Origin: Paraburkholderia sp. SG-MS1
GTDB lineage: Bacteria; Pseudomonadota; Gammaproteobacteria; Burkholderiales; Burkholderiaceae
Direction: 5' to 3'
Assembly (NCBI RefSeq): GCF_012275575.1
Contig: NZ_NPIH01000230.1
Span: 40,362-104,361, forward strand
DNA length: 64,000 nt
Under the pieces are notes generated by a model. That model had not been told where the DNA came from. It did no database searches and saw nothing but the letters and a program-made list of their open reading frames with translations. A program made the position numbers and the translations under genes. Below are positions 47,478 to 55,734 of this stretch, in pieces. Position 1 is the first letter of the stretch; every line of letters begins with the position of its first letter.

Positions 47478-48362
47478 TTAGCTGGCATCAACGACGTCGA
47501 GTTCCATCGTTCCGATTGCGGTAATCGTGCCCTTCAGCTTGTCGCCATGAAAGAGCTGCGACACGCCGGCGGACGTTCCAGTCGTGAGCACCGTGCCTGC
47601 CTTCAAAGTGCGATCCATGCTCAAGAAGCGGATCAGGTCACGGACACCGTTAATCATGTCGGCCGTATGCGCATGCATCACCTGTTTGCCGTTCTGATCC
47701 ACGTCGACGAACAGATTCTGTGGCTCGCCCACTTCATCCTTGGTGACGAACCAGGGCCCGAGGCCGCAGAACGTATCGAAACCCTTGCGGATGTTGCGGG
47801 TGTTGTGAACGCCATGCCCCCACGGGTCGCGCGTGCTGATGTCCCAACAGATCGTGTAGGCGAACACGTAGTCGAGCGCATCGTCCGCACTGACGTTCTT
47901 CGCATCGCGGCCGATGACGAGAGCGAGCTCGCATTCGTAATCGACGTGCTTCGCGACTTTCGGCAATATCACCGTGCCTCCGGGGCCCACCAGTGACGAC
48001 GCCGGCTTCAGAAACACTTCTGCCATCAGTTCGTCCGCCGTCAGCCGGGACCGGTCATAGGCCTGCACGCGGCCGGTCATTTCCGTCTGGTGCGAGCGAT
48101 AGTTCGCCGCTGCCGCCCATATGGCCGGCGGATTATCGGTCGGCGCGAGCAGCTTCACGGATGACAGCGGCACGGCTTGCCTTTGATGGGCGAGGCCGAT
48201 TGCCCCCTCCGCTTCCGGGTCGTTGGCGAGTGCGTCGATGACCTCGGTCATCGACGCGCCCTTGCGCGTGACACCGGCAATTGCGAGCGCTTCGCCCAAC
48301 GGATAAACGACGTCACCTTCGATCAGGCCTGCTTGGCCATCGTTATAACGGCAGATCTTCAT
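47478..48362 (-). CDS. Fumarylacetoacetate hydrolase family protein
   Basis: The 294-residue protein has the FAH catalytic and metal core: HVDYECELALVIGRDAKNVS near residue 130, AYTICWDISTRDPWGHGVHN near 170, and SRLTADELMAEVFLKPAS before them. Family members cleave C-C bonds of 1,3-diketo acids or hydrate or decarboxylate dienoates, for example after aromatic ring cleavage. It lies 26 bases after the monooxygenase gene. The C-terminus runs directly into a hydrolase remnant, but the frame ends normally (ELDVVDAS). Confidence 0.92.
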   Translation of the reverse strand: MKICRYNDGQAGLIEGDVVYPLGEALAIAGVTRKGASMTEVIDALANDPEAEGAIGLAHQRQAVPLSSVKLLAPTDNPPAIWAAAANYRSHQTEMTGRVQAYDRSRLTADELMAEVFLKPASSLVGPGGTVILPKVAKHVDYECELALVIGRDAKNVSADDALDYVFAYTICWDISTRDPWGHGVHNTRNIRKGFDTFCGLGPWFVTKDEVGEPQNLFVDVDQNGKQVMHAHTADMINGVRDLIRFLSMDRTLKAGTVLTTGTSAGVSQLFHGDKLKGTITAIGTMELDVVDAS

Positions 48363-48388
48363 AGTTGCTGGTCAGTGTCGGGTTAGAG

Positions 48389-49627
48389 TCAGACTTTCCA
48401 TTCCGTTTCGGCATTCGGGCCGTCGGCGTACGACTCGTCGACGAACGGTGTTTGATCCCATTGTGTCAACGGGTCGAAGCCATACAGCCAGTCGTTCTTG
48501 CCGTATTGGTGCGAGGAACCGTGTTGATCGACCTGAGCCTTCTGCGCCTGCGTGTCCTTCATGTGCTTGAAGCGCAGGTTCGTCAGCGAGAAACGCTGTA
48601 CTCCGTGCACACGCGGAATGCGAACGCGACGGAAGTTCTCGAATGCCTCCTCGACCGAACAACCCGAAGACAGCCAGCGGCCAAGAATGTAGGCATCTTC
48701 GAATGCCTGGCAGGCGCCTTGGCCCGCGTTTGGAACCATTGCATGCGCCGCATCGCCGATCAGCTGGACGCGGCCGAAACCCCAGTTGTCATTGATCGGA
48801 CGTGCGAACAGGCCCCACTTCATGCAGTCCCTCACGAGATCGAGCAGACGCTTCAGGCGGGGCTCCGGATTCGGAAAGCTCGCACGCATATCGTCTGGAT
48901 CGCCCTTGCCGTTCCACGTTTCTTCGACCCATTCGCCGGTATCCTGCTGCGTGACGATGTTGACCAGCGTCTTGTTGCGAATGTAGTACGCACGAATGTG
49001 AGCACCCGGCCCGACCCATTCGACGTGGCCGTTCGGAGCCAGGATGTCTTCCGGCACGGTGCTCGCGTCGAGCAACGCGCGCCACGCCATCTGGCCGGTG
49101 TAGGTCGGCCGGTCGTCGCCATACAGCGTTTGGCGAAGCACCGATTTCACGCCGTCTGCCCCGATCACATATTCCGCTTCCACCACGTCGCCGTTTTCGA
49201 ACTTGAGCGCTACACAGTCTTCACGCACGTCGGCGCTCACCAGACGGTGCCCGAGATGGATATGCGACTTGTCGACGGTCGATGCGAGCGCATCGAGCAG
49301 ATCCGCACGGTGAAACGAGTAATAAGGCGCACCCCACTTTTCGGCGAGCTTGAAGCGGTCGCGCGATTGAATGAACTCGCCCGTTTGCATCTGGAGCATG
49401 TACTCGCCCGGCGACCGGTGACCCACCGCATCCACCGCTTCTCTTGCGCCCAGACCCCACAGGGCCTTCACCGCCTGGGGGCTGCAGCTCACTGCTGCGC
49501 CGATCTCTCCCAGTGCAGGCGCTGCTTCGAACAGTTCGGCATCGATACCGAAGGTTTTCAGCGCGTTTGCAGTTGCTGTCCCCGCGAGCCCGCCCCCAAC
49601 GATCGCGATGCGGCATTTCGTTATCAT
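48389..49627 (-). CDS. FAD-dependent aromatic monooxygenase (salicylate/hydroxybenzoate hydroxylase type)
   Basis: The 412-residue protein has the three motifs of single-component flavin hydroxylases. GxGxxG is in RIAIVGGGLAGTATANAL, the DG motif in AEYVIGADGVKSVLRQ and the GD motif in VQLIGDAAHAMVPNAGQG. It should add one oxygen to an aromatic acid using NAD(P)H and O2. It diverges from a LysR gene across 266 bases with several repeats, and the FAH hydrolase follows 26 bases downstream. The aromatic substrate cannot be named from sequence. Confidence 0.92.
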   Translation of the reverse strand: MITKCRIAIVGGGLAGTATANALKTFGIDAELFEAAPALGEIGAAVSCSPQAVKALWGLGAREAVDAVGHRSPGEYMLQMQTGEFIQSRDRFKLAEKWGAPYYSFHRADLLDALASTVDKSHIHLGHRLVSADVREDCVALKFENGDVVEAEYVIGADGVKSVLRQTLYGDDRPTYTGQMAWRALLDASTVPEDILAPNGHVEWVGPGAHIRAYYIRNKTLVNIVTQQDTGEWVEETWNGKGDPDDMRASFPNPEPRLKRLLDLVRDCMKWGLFARPINDNWGFGRVQLIGDAAHAMVPNAGQGACQAFEDAYILGRWLSSGCSVEEAFENFRRVRIPRVHGVQRFSLTNLRFKHMKDTQAQKAQVDQHGSSHQYGKNDWLYGFDPLTQWDQTPFVDESYADGPNAETEWKV

Positions 49628-49640
49628 TGCTCTTCCTTCT

Positions 49641-49772
49641 AAGACGTCATTAAGAATGTGAACTGACTATATGGAGTTAGCGACCCCGTAACAAGTCAAC
49701 AATTCATGCGAAATCATTAGCGACATTGATGGTTCCATATAAGACGTGGAGAAGAGAAACATCACACGTCTT
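49641..49772. promoter_or_regulatory. Repeat-rich divergent regulatory region (putative LysR sites)
   Basis: AAGACGTG at 49741-49748 and CACGTCTT at 49765-49772 form a perfect 8-bp inverted repeat. AAGACGT also occurs at 49641, exactly 100 bases before. TATATGGA at 49668-49675 and TCCATATA at 49734-49741 form a second 8-bp inverted pair. They lie between the monooxygenase and LysR starts, where LysR operators are expected. Confidence 0.5.
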
Positions 49773-49893
49773 CTGCATCGGTGTAAGTACCTATTTCGAT
49801 CGGCATGTTCTGTTAGATTTCCAGTCGTTGATGTTGCGGCATTCAGCTGGAGCAAGGTAAAGTCAGGCACGATTCACTGCTTCCTTAACCATC

Positions 49894-50859
49894 ATGTCAA
49901 CACAACTCGACCGGTATCTTCACCTCAACCTGAAGACGCGCCAACTCAGGTTGTTGGTCATGCTCGAGGATCTTGGAAGTTTGAAGAAGGTAGCTGAAGC
50001 AACGCACGTCACATTACCCGCCGTATCGCGAGCGCTCGCGGAGCTTGAAAGAGGCTTGGGTCTCGATCTGTTTACCCGGACACCCCAGGGTATCCGCCCG
50101 ACAGTGTACGGGGAATGTCTGATTCGACACGCTCGCAACATACTTACCGACGTACAGCAAGTACGCGACGAACTCAATTCGCTGTATAACGGATCGGGCG
50201 GAAAAATCAATATCGGCGTGTATCCGGCATCCAGTTCCGTATTAACCCCGAAGGCCTTGCTTCTGCTGAAGCAACGCTCGCCGAACACGAATGCGCAGGT
50301 TATTGAAGGCACTCGTCCGCTTCTGCTGCCGCAGTTATGGGAAGGGAAAATCGATCTGATAGTCGGCCGCTTGCCGGCAGTTCCACCTTCGAGTGGTTTC
50401 GATGAAAAACCTCTACTGGAGGAAAGACTGGTTGTCGTAACCGGCCCTCAACATCCGCTAGCGAAGCGCAAGCGCCTTCAATGGGCCGATCTGGAACCGT
50501 ATCCGTGGGTATTGCCTCCCCACGCTTCGCAGATACGCGAACCTTTTGAACGCATTCTTGGAAAACAGGGACTCGAATTTCAAAGGAATTATATTGAGAC
50601 CATGTCGGTTCAAGTCGCGCGTTCGTACCTCTATTGCAGCGATGCGATCTCCATACTGGCAACTACTGCGGCACGCGACAAATTTCAACCGCTCGCTATC
50701 CTGCCTTTGGCGCTTCCTCCGATGTTGCGCGCGACCGGCATGATGTGGAACCGGAACCGGCCTTTTAGCGCGGCAACAAAATTAATGATGGACTGTCTTG
50801 AAGACGCAGCCAGAGAGATACGCGAGAAGGAAATATCGCAGCCGAACGCTACTTTTTAG
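49894..50859 (+). CDS. LysR-family regulator (GalR/PcaQ-like branch)
   Basis: The 321-residue protein has its helix-turn-helix at about residues 15-72 (KTRQLRLLVMLEDLGSLKKV, THVTLPAVSRALAELE), with HLNLKTRQLRLL typical of the branch that includes GbpR and PcaQ. The effector domain starts near 95 (GKINIGVYPASSSVL). It is divergent from the monooxygenase gene and is the probable regulator of the leftward aromatic genes. Confidence 0.92.
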   Translation: MSTQLDRYLHLNLKTRQLRLLVMLEDLGSLKKVAEATHVTLPAVSRALAELERGLGLDLFTRTPQGIRPTVYGECLIRHARNILTDVQQVRDELNSLYNGSGGKINIGVYPASSSVLTPKALLLLKQRSPNTNAQVIEGTRPLLLPQLWEGKIDLIVGRLPAVPPSSGFDEKPLLEERLVVVTGPQHPLAKRKRLQWADLEPYPWVLPPHASQIREPFERILGKQGLEFQRNYIETMSVQVARSYLYCSDAISILATTAARDKFQPLAILPLALPPMLRATGMMWNRNRPFSAATKLMMDCLEDAAREIREKEISQPNATF

Positions 50860-50959
50860 TCGGCCACTCTGGTTCCGCGCAAAGGCCGATCCATTCCGCA
50901 GATCCGGCCGAAAATCAGTGCAAGGCACTGACTGAACCTCAACAGGTGCCCGGCGCGCA

Positions 50960-51865
50960 TTACTTGCCGAACAGTGCCGTTGAGAACGGCACGCTTGTTT
51001 CCGGGGCATGAAACGCCGGCGTGGGCCGCGCAAGGCCCCATTGATCACGCCGTCCCTTCGGAAAGCCCCATTCATCCGGACCCTTGAACTTGTAGGTTTC
51101 GTCTACCTGTTGGACTTCGGCCGTGTATTCGACGATAAAACCGCCCGGTCCGACGAAATAGCAGAAGACGTTGTCGCAGGGGCCATGACGCCCGACGCCC
51201 CAACCGATCGGATAACCGGCCTCCGTCATGCTGCCGGCGGCGGACATCACCGAATCGATATCCTGCATTTCGAAAGCCAGGTGGTTATACGAGCTCGACT
51301 TCGAAATGAACAGTGCGAGGCTGTGATGGTCCGAATTGCAGTTCAGGAACGTGATGGTTTTGCTTTGGTCAATGACGCGAAAGCCGAGCTGATCGACAAA
51401 GAATTTTGCCTCGCGATCGGGACTATTCAACACGATGTGAGAGATCTTGCCCGGAAGATCGCGCTGGCTTCCGTAGTCCGAATGTTGCTTCGGCTCCGCC
51501 ACGACGCGGAAAACACGGCCTTCACTCGGGTCGCGGAAGGAAAAACCATAACCACCGCCAATGTCATCAAGAGGACCGTTCGTAGGTGTGGTTTCCACTC
51601 CCGAATTCCGGAGCGATGCGAAGAGAGTATCCGCCTGCTGCCGGGACTCGATCGAAAGATCGATGTGGAACAGTCTGGGCTCCTTAAAACGATGAAGCGC
51701 CAATGCATAGAAGTCGCGCCCCGTACCTCGCAGATAAACGCTATCAGGCGAAGTCGAGACCGCCTTGAGCCCCCAGTTTTCTTCGTAGAAACGCGTCGCT
51801 TCTTCAAGGTTCGGCAGCCCGAAGTGGACACTACGAACGCCGTTGATGCCAGTTCTCGTCGTCAT
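50960..51865 (-). CDS. VOC-family extradiol-type dioxygenase
   Basis: The 301-residue protein starts at ATG 51865 behind GAAGGTAAG. It has two VOC repeats: GVRSVHFGLPNLEEATRFYE at the N-terminus, then a second repeat from ISHIVLNSPDREAKFFVDQL. Metal ligands expected for type I extradiol enzymes are visible: His in SHIVL, His in YNHLAFEM, and Glu in FIVEYTAEV. This supports ring-cleaving activity on a catechol-like diol made by the monooxygenase upstream. It lies in a leftward set with the hydrolase and PrpD genes. Confidence 0.88.
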   Translation of the reverse strand: MTTRTGINGVRSVHFGLPNLEEATRFYEENWGLKAVSTSPDSVYLRGTGRDFYALALHRFKEPRLFHIDLSIESRQQADTLFASLRNSGVETTPTNGPLDDIGGGYGFSFRDPSEGRVFRVVAEPKQHSDYGSQRDLPGKISHIVLNSPDREAKFFVDQLGFRVIDQSKTITFLNCNSDHHSLALFISKSSSYNHLAFEMQDIDSVMSAAGSMTEAGYPIGWGVGRHGPCDNVFCYFVGPGGFIVEYTAEVQQVDETYKFKGPDEWGFPKGRRDQWGLARPTPAFHAPETSVPFSTALFGK

Positions 51866-51998
51866 AAACTTACCTTCAAAGTAAAGTCGCGAGTCTGCCC
51901 CGCAATTTATTGTTGCCTTGGCGTTGAACGTCACAACCCGCAGACCGACCTTCCGTTCAATGCATCAAGGGGGGCCTACCCCGGCCCAGGACGGAACG

Positions 51999-52805
51999 TT
52001 AAACGGCTTCCCGAACTTTCTTGAGCCAGTTCAGAAACACTTGATTAAACGCCTCGGGCTGTTCCACGTTCGGGATATGCTTGGCGCCGGCGAATTCTTC
52101 GAAATGGCCGTTGACGAACAGCGACGCAATCTTGCGACTGGCCTCCGGGGTCGCGCTGGGATCATCGCTGCCGCAACCGACCAGCACCGGCAACTTCACT
52201 TCGCCGAGCCGCCCGGTATAGCTGAAGTTGGCGAGCGCCTGCGCACAACCGATATAGCCTTCCACGGTGCATCCCGCTACGGTAGCGCGAATCTGGTTCC
52301 AGCGCAGCGGGTTCCTGGCACGATACTCCGCTGTCAGCCAGCGACCCATCGTGTCCTCGGCAAGCCCTTCCACGTTGCCGGCCTGCTTGAGCTTTTCGAT
52401 CCGATCCCCCCAATGTGTCGCTGCATTGGGGAAGCTTTGGCTTTGCGTGTCACAGAGAAATGCCGAATACAGACGATCCGCGTAGCGCAATGCCAACGAC
52501 TGACCAATCGCGCCGCCGATCGACAAACCAACGAAATGAAATCGGCCGACGCCCAATGCGTCCGCCACTGCGATCACATCATCCGCCAGTGCATCGATGG
52601 TATAAGGCCCTTCTGCTGCACGGCTACCGCCGTGACCTCGCAAGTCGGTACGAAGCACCCGGTAACCTGCGGACAACAAAGCCGGCACCTGTTCTGCCCA
52701 CAGCCCCATGTCTGCGGCCAACGAATGCATGAGCATCACAGCCTGGCCGTCTTCTGGACCGACGAAATCGTAGCTGATGGTGCGATCAGCAAGCGGGAGC
52801 AGCAT
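51999..52805 (-). CDS. Alpha/beta hydrolase (3-oxoadipate enol-lactonase-like)
   Basis: The 268-residue protein starts at ATG 52805 behind CAAGGAGAGAATTGCA. The catalytic triad is visible: Ser in FVGLSIGGAIG, Asp in VGCGSDDPSATPE and His in GAKHIPNVEQP. DMGLWAEQVPAL and LRTDLRGHGGSRA fit the enol-lactonase branch. Placed after the VOC dioxygenase, it could hydrolyse a ring-cleavage product or lactone. A truncated relative lies at 47127-47477. Confidence 0.9.
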   Translation of the reverse strand: MLLPLADRTISYDFVGPEDGQAVMLMHSLAADMGLWAEQVPALLSAGYRVLRTDLRGHGGSRAAEGPYTIDALADDVIAVADALGVGRFHFVGLSIGGAIGQSLALRYADRLYSAFLCDTQSQSFPNAATHWGDRIEKLKQAGNVEGLAEDTMGRWLTAEYRARNPLRWNQIRATVAGCTVEGYIGCAQALANFSYTGRLGEVKLPVLVGCGSDDPSATPEASRKIASLFVNGHFEEFAGAKHIPNVEQPEAFNQVFLNWLKKVREAV

Positions 52806-52975
52806 TGCAATTCTCTCCTTGATCTGACTTTGGCGGGCGTCTCCCGCCAACAAACTCTTGCTCAACAATCGCGAATCCATCTAATAATTGACGACGGACT
52901 TCCGCAATATCGATCTGTGTTTTACGGCAAAGCTAGCGGTAACTTGGACCAACTGTGTCCTGCATCTACAGATCC

Positions 52976-54373
52976 TTATCTGGTGGCGAGCAGATCCGGC
53001 AGTTCAGCCACGCTCGACTGTTGCTCCAGATTCAGAATGAAATCCACGAGACGACTTGCCTGTTCTTCCGGAATGGCCTGCTTCGAAAGCTTCATGAACT
53101 TGCCAATCACTTCGTCTTCGCTCGCGAAATCCTTTTCGTTACCGCGGCCTGCTTCGACCGTGCGCTTGAGACTCGTTCCGTTCTTCAGTTGCACTTCGAC
53201 ATGAACCATATGACGGGACTTCGAGCCGCGTGACGTGATTTCCGCGTCATGGTGTACTTCGACCTTTGCGGCGATACGCATACGATCGGGGTCGGCCACC
53301 TTGTCTTCGGTGAACTGCGCAACGAAAACGTCCCCGTCGAGCAGCAGCGTCGCAACGCAGTACGGCAGGTTGAGCTGCGCCGACGTAAGACCCTGCGGCA
53401 CATATTTCCAGCCGACGTGATCCATCGTCACTTGCGAACCGTACACGATCACCTTTTCGACGTCTTCTGCGCCGAACGGATGTTCCGCTTGCATCAGGCG
53501 AATTGCATCCAGCGTGGTGTGGTTACTGGCCACGCACGAATAGAATTTCAGCGCAATGCCCATTGTCTGCCACACTTGACCGAGACCCGCAGTGAGTTGC
53601 TCCTTGTCGAAACGATCTGTCGAGCGCGAGAGCGTTGTGCAGAAACCACCATATTCGCTTTCGAGAACATTGATGATCCCGGTAAAACCCCTCTCTGCAA
53701 ACAGCGCCCCGTAGAGACCGCTTTGCGACGCACGGCCAGCGTGCATCCGCTTGACCATTGCACCGTACTGCGCGGCCATCAGGCCGGATGCCTGCGTGCC
53801 GGCGATACCCAGCGCGTGGACCGTTTGCTCGGCGCTCAGGCCGAGCGCCCGTGCGGCACCCGAAGTAGACGAGAACACGCCAACGGTAGCGCCCGAGTGC
53901 CAGCCTTGGGCGATGTGTTCGGGTCCCATGCAGATGCCGACGCGCGGGCCAATTTCGTAACCGGCAACCGCAGCAGCCAGAAAGTCACGGCCCGTAATGC
54001 CCGACTTGCCCTCGACAACCGCGATCAATGCCGGCAGAACAACGGCGCCCACGTGCAGCACGCCTTGACGATGCACGTCGTCCAACTCGAATCCTTGCAC
54101 CTGCGAACCATTCACGAGCGCAGCATGCGGAGCGGACAGCCGTTGATTCGTACCCCATACGCGGCTTCCCTTTGACGTATCGACGGCGGCCAGGCTGTCC
54201 TGAAGAATGCGGCTCCACGGCAGCGACGCCCCATAGAGCGCACAACCCACAGAGTCCAGAATCAGCAGCTTGATGCGCCGGATGACTTCAGCGGGAATCT
54301 GCTCGTACTGAAGCGAAGAGACAAATTCTGCTATCTGGCGCGTTTGCGGATTGTCGTAGGTGGTATCAGCCAT
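52976..54373 (-). CDS. MmgE/PrpD family protein, first copy
   Basis: The 465-residue protein shows the PrpD fold: KLLILDSVGCALYGASLPWS near residue 32, HAALVNGSQVQGFELDDVHR near 90, and QGWHSGATVGVFSSTSGAAR near 160. MVKRMHAGRASQSGLYGALF follows. Members dehydrate 2-methylcitrate or decarboxylate or rearrange related tricarboxylates, while many catabolic homologues have unknown substrates. It lies 170 bases upstream of the hydrolase on the same strand and faces away from the CapA-like gene. Confidence 0.9.
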   Translation of the reverse strand: MADTTYDNPQTRQIAEFVSSLQYEQIPAEVIRRIKLLILDSVGCALYGASLPWSRILQDSLAAVDTSKGSRVWGTNQRLSAPHAALVNGSQVQGFELDDVHRQGVLHVGAVVLPALIAVVEGKSGITGRDFLAAAVAGYEIGPRVGICMGPEHIAQGWHSGATVGVFSSTSGAARALGLSAEQTVHALGIAGTQASGLMAAQYGAMVKRMHAGRASQSGLYGALFAERGFTGIINVLESEYGGFCTTLSRSTDRFDKEQLTAGLGQVWQTMGIALKFYSCVASNHTTLDAIRLMQAEHPFGAEDVEKVIVYGSQVTMDHVGWKYVPQGLTSAQLNLPYCVATLLLDGDVFVAQFTEDKVADPDRMRIAAKVEVHHDAEITSRGSKSRHMVHVEVQLKNGTSLKRTVEAGRGNEKDFASEDEVIGKFMKLSKQAIPEEQASRLVDFILNLEQQSSVAELPDLLATR

Positions 54374-54660
54374 TCTGGTATCGAATTCCTGGAGTGCCTT
54401 CGAGCACGGGGTCTAATGAAAGAGCGACGGTGCAATCGTGCCAGCAATCATCCGGTAAGGCTATTGAGTATTGCGGTACCGGGACTAAATCACTCTGTTA
54501 ATTGGCTCTTCAAATCGACGTCCTGTGTATGACATGCCGTCCCCGGTTAACCAAATCGTGTACCTCGGTTCGTTATTCCTCAATCGACATCTCGCAGCCA
54601 CGGAAGGCATCATAAAAAAGAGATCACTTCTCCAATAGTCAACGAATCGGGCACTCCGAC

Positions 54661-55725
54661 ATGACCGTAAAAATTCTCCTGACCGGCGATATCAACCTCA
54701 TGAATGTCGCCGACCCCTCGGTTCCCTTTCGTCGGGTCGCTGCCGAACTCAAGGCAGCAAATTTCGTTTTCAGCAATCTCGAATGCTGCCTTTATGCGCC
54801 AGATCACGGCGTTTCCGTTGACCTCAATCGCACCACTGAAGGCTTTTTTGCCGATCCCGCTGCAGGTGTCGCTCTGCGCGAAGGAGGTATTCAGGCCGTA
54901 GGTATCGCGAACAACGTCAATTACGGCGCGCAAGCGATTCTCTCCTCGATCGACAATCTTGCGAAACTCGGCATTCCTCGCACAGGTGCCGGCCGGAATG
55001 CAGAGGATGCATGCATGCCTGTCATCGTTGAACGCGACGGTCAACGGATCGGCGTCATTCAACGTACTGCCGTTTATTGGACGACGAACCACGAAGCCTC
55101 GGCGGTAACTCCGGGCGTCGCGGCCCTGAAAGGCCATACGTCATATCAGATCGCGTTCCATCGTCTTGGACCGGATCAACCGACACCTAATCGTCCCGGC
55201 GTGCCCCCGGTCATTCACACGTGGACCGATCCGAAATATCTGAAGGTCCTCAAGGATCAGGTCGCCGAACTGCGCAAGCGGGTTGATATCGTGATCGTCT
55301 CGCTTCACTGGGGTCTGGATAAGGAGGTGCTGGAATACATGACCGAATTGGCTCACGCATCCATCGATGCGGGTGCCGATCTCGTGATCGGGCACGGTCC
55401 TCATTATGCGCTGCCGGTGGAAATCTACCAGGAGCGGCCGATTTTTTACGGGCTTGGAAGCTTTTCGTTCCACATGGGTCACGCGGGCAAGAAGCACGGT
55501 GATTGGGTTGGGATGATGGTCAGCTTCACGGTGGACAAGCAAAAAGGTCCGCGATCGAGTTTCCGCTTTGTGCGCCACAACGACGACAACGAGACTTACC
55601 TGTGTGATCCGAAGGCTGAAACCGAAGTCCTCGAGGAATTGCGTGCTCGCAGCGTGAAGCTTGGCGCTGGCCTCGAAATAGAAGGTCAGGAGGTCGTGCT
55701 GAACCACCTTGTGCAAGAATCCTGA
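54661..55725 (+). CDS. CapA-family (poly-gamma-glutamate synthesis-like) protein
   Basis: The 354-residue protein begins TVKILLTGDINLMNVADPSV and contains FVFSNLECCLYAPD, IVSLHWGLDKEVLEYM and LVIGHGPHYALPVEIYQERP, the order of the CapA metallophosphatase-like domain. The usual ANNH motif reads IANNVNYG here. There is no signal peptide or membrane anchor, so it is cytoplasmic. It precedes a PrpD-like gene by nine bases, so the two are co-transcribed. A catabolic hydrolase role is more likely than capsule synthesis; this is inference. Confidence 0.85.
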   Translation: MTVKILLTGDINLMNVADPSVPFRRVAAELKAANFVFSNLECCLYAPDHGVSVDLNRTTEGFFADPAAGVALREGGIQAVGIANNVNYGAQAILSSIDNLAKLGIPRTGAGRNAEDACMPVIVERDGQRIGVIQRTAVYWTTNHEASAVTPGVAALKGHTSYQIAFHRLGPDQPTPNRPGVPPVIHTWTDPKYLKVLKDQVAELRKRVDIVIVSLHWGLDKEVLEYMTELAHASIDAGADLVIGHGPHYALPVEIYQERPIFYGLGSFSFHMGHAGKKHGDWVGMMVSFTVDKQKGPRSSFRFVRHNDDNETYLCDPKAETEVLEELRARSVKLGAGLEIEGQEVVLNHLVQES

Positions 55726-55734
55726 TCGGCCATC

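Noticed and set aside
54661..55725. Capsule or polyglutamate biosynthesis locus
   Set aside because: No CapB, CapC or CapD genes, glycosyltransferases or signal peptide are present. Neighbours are catabolic.
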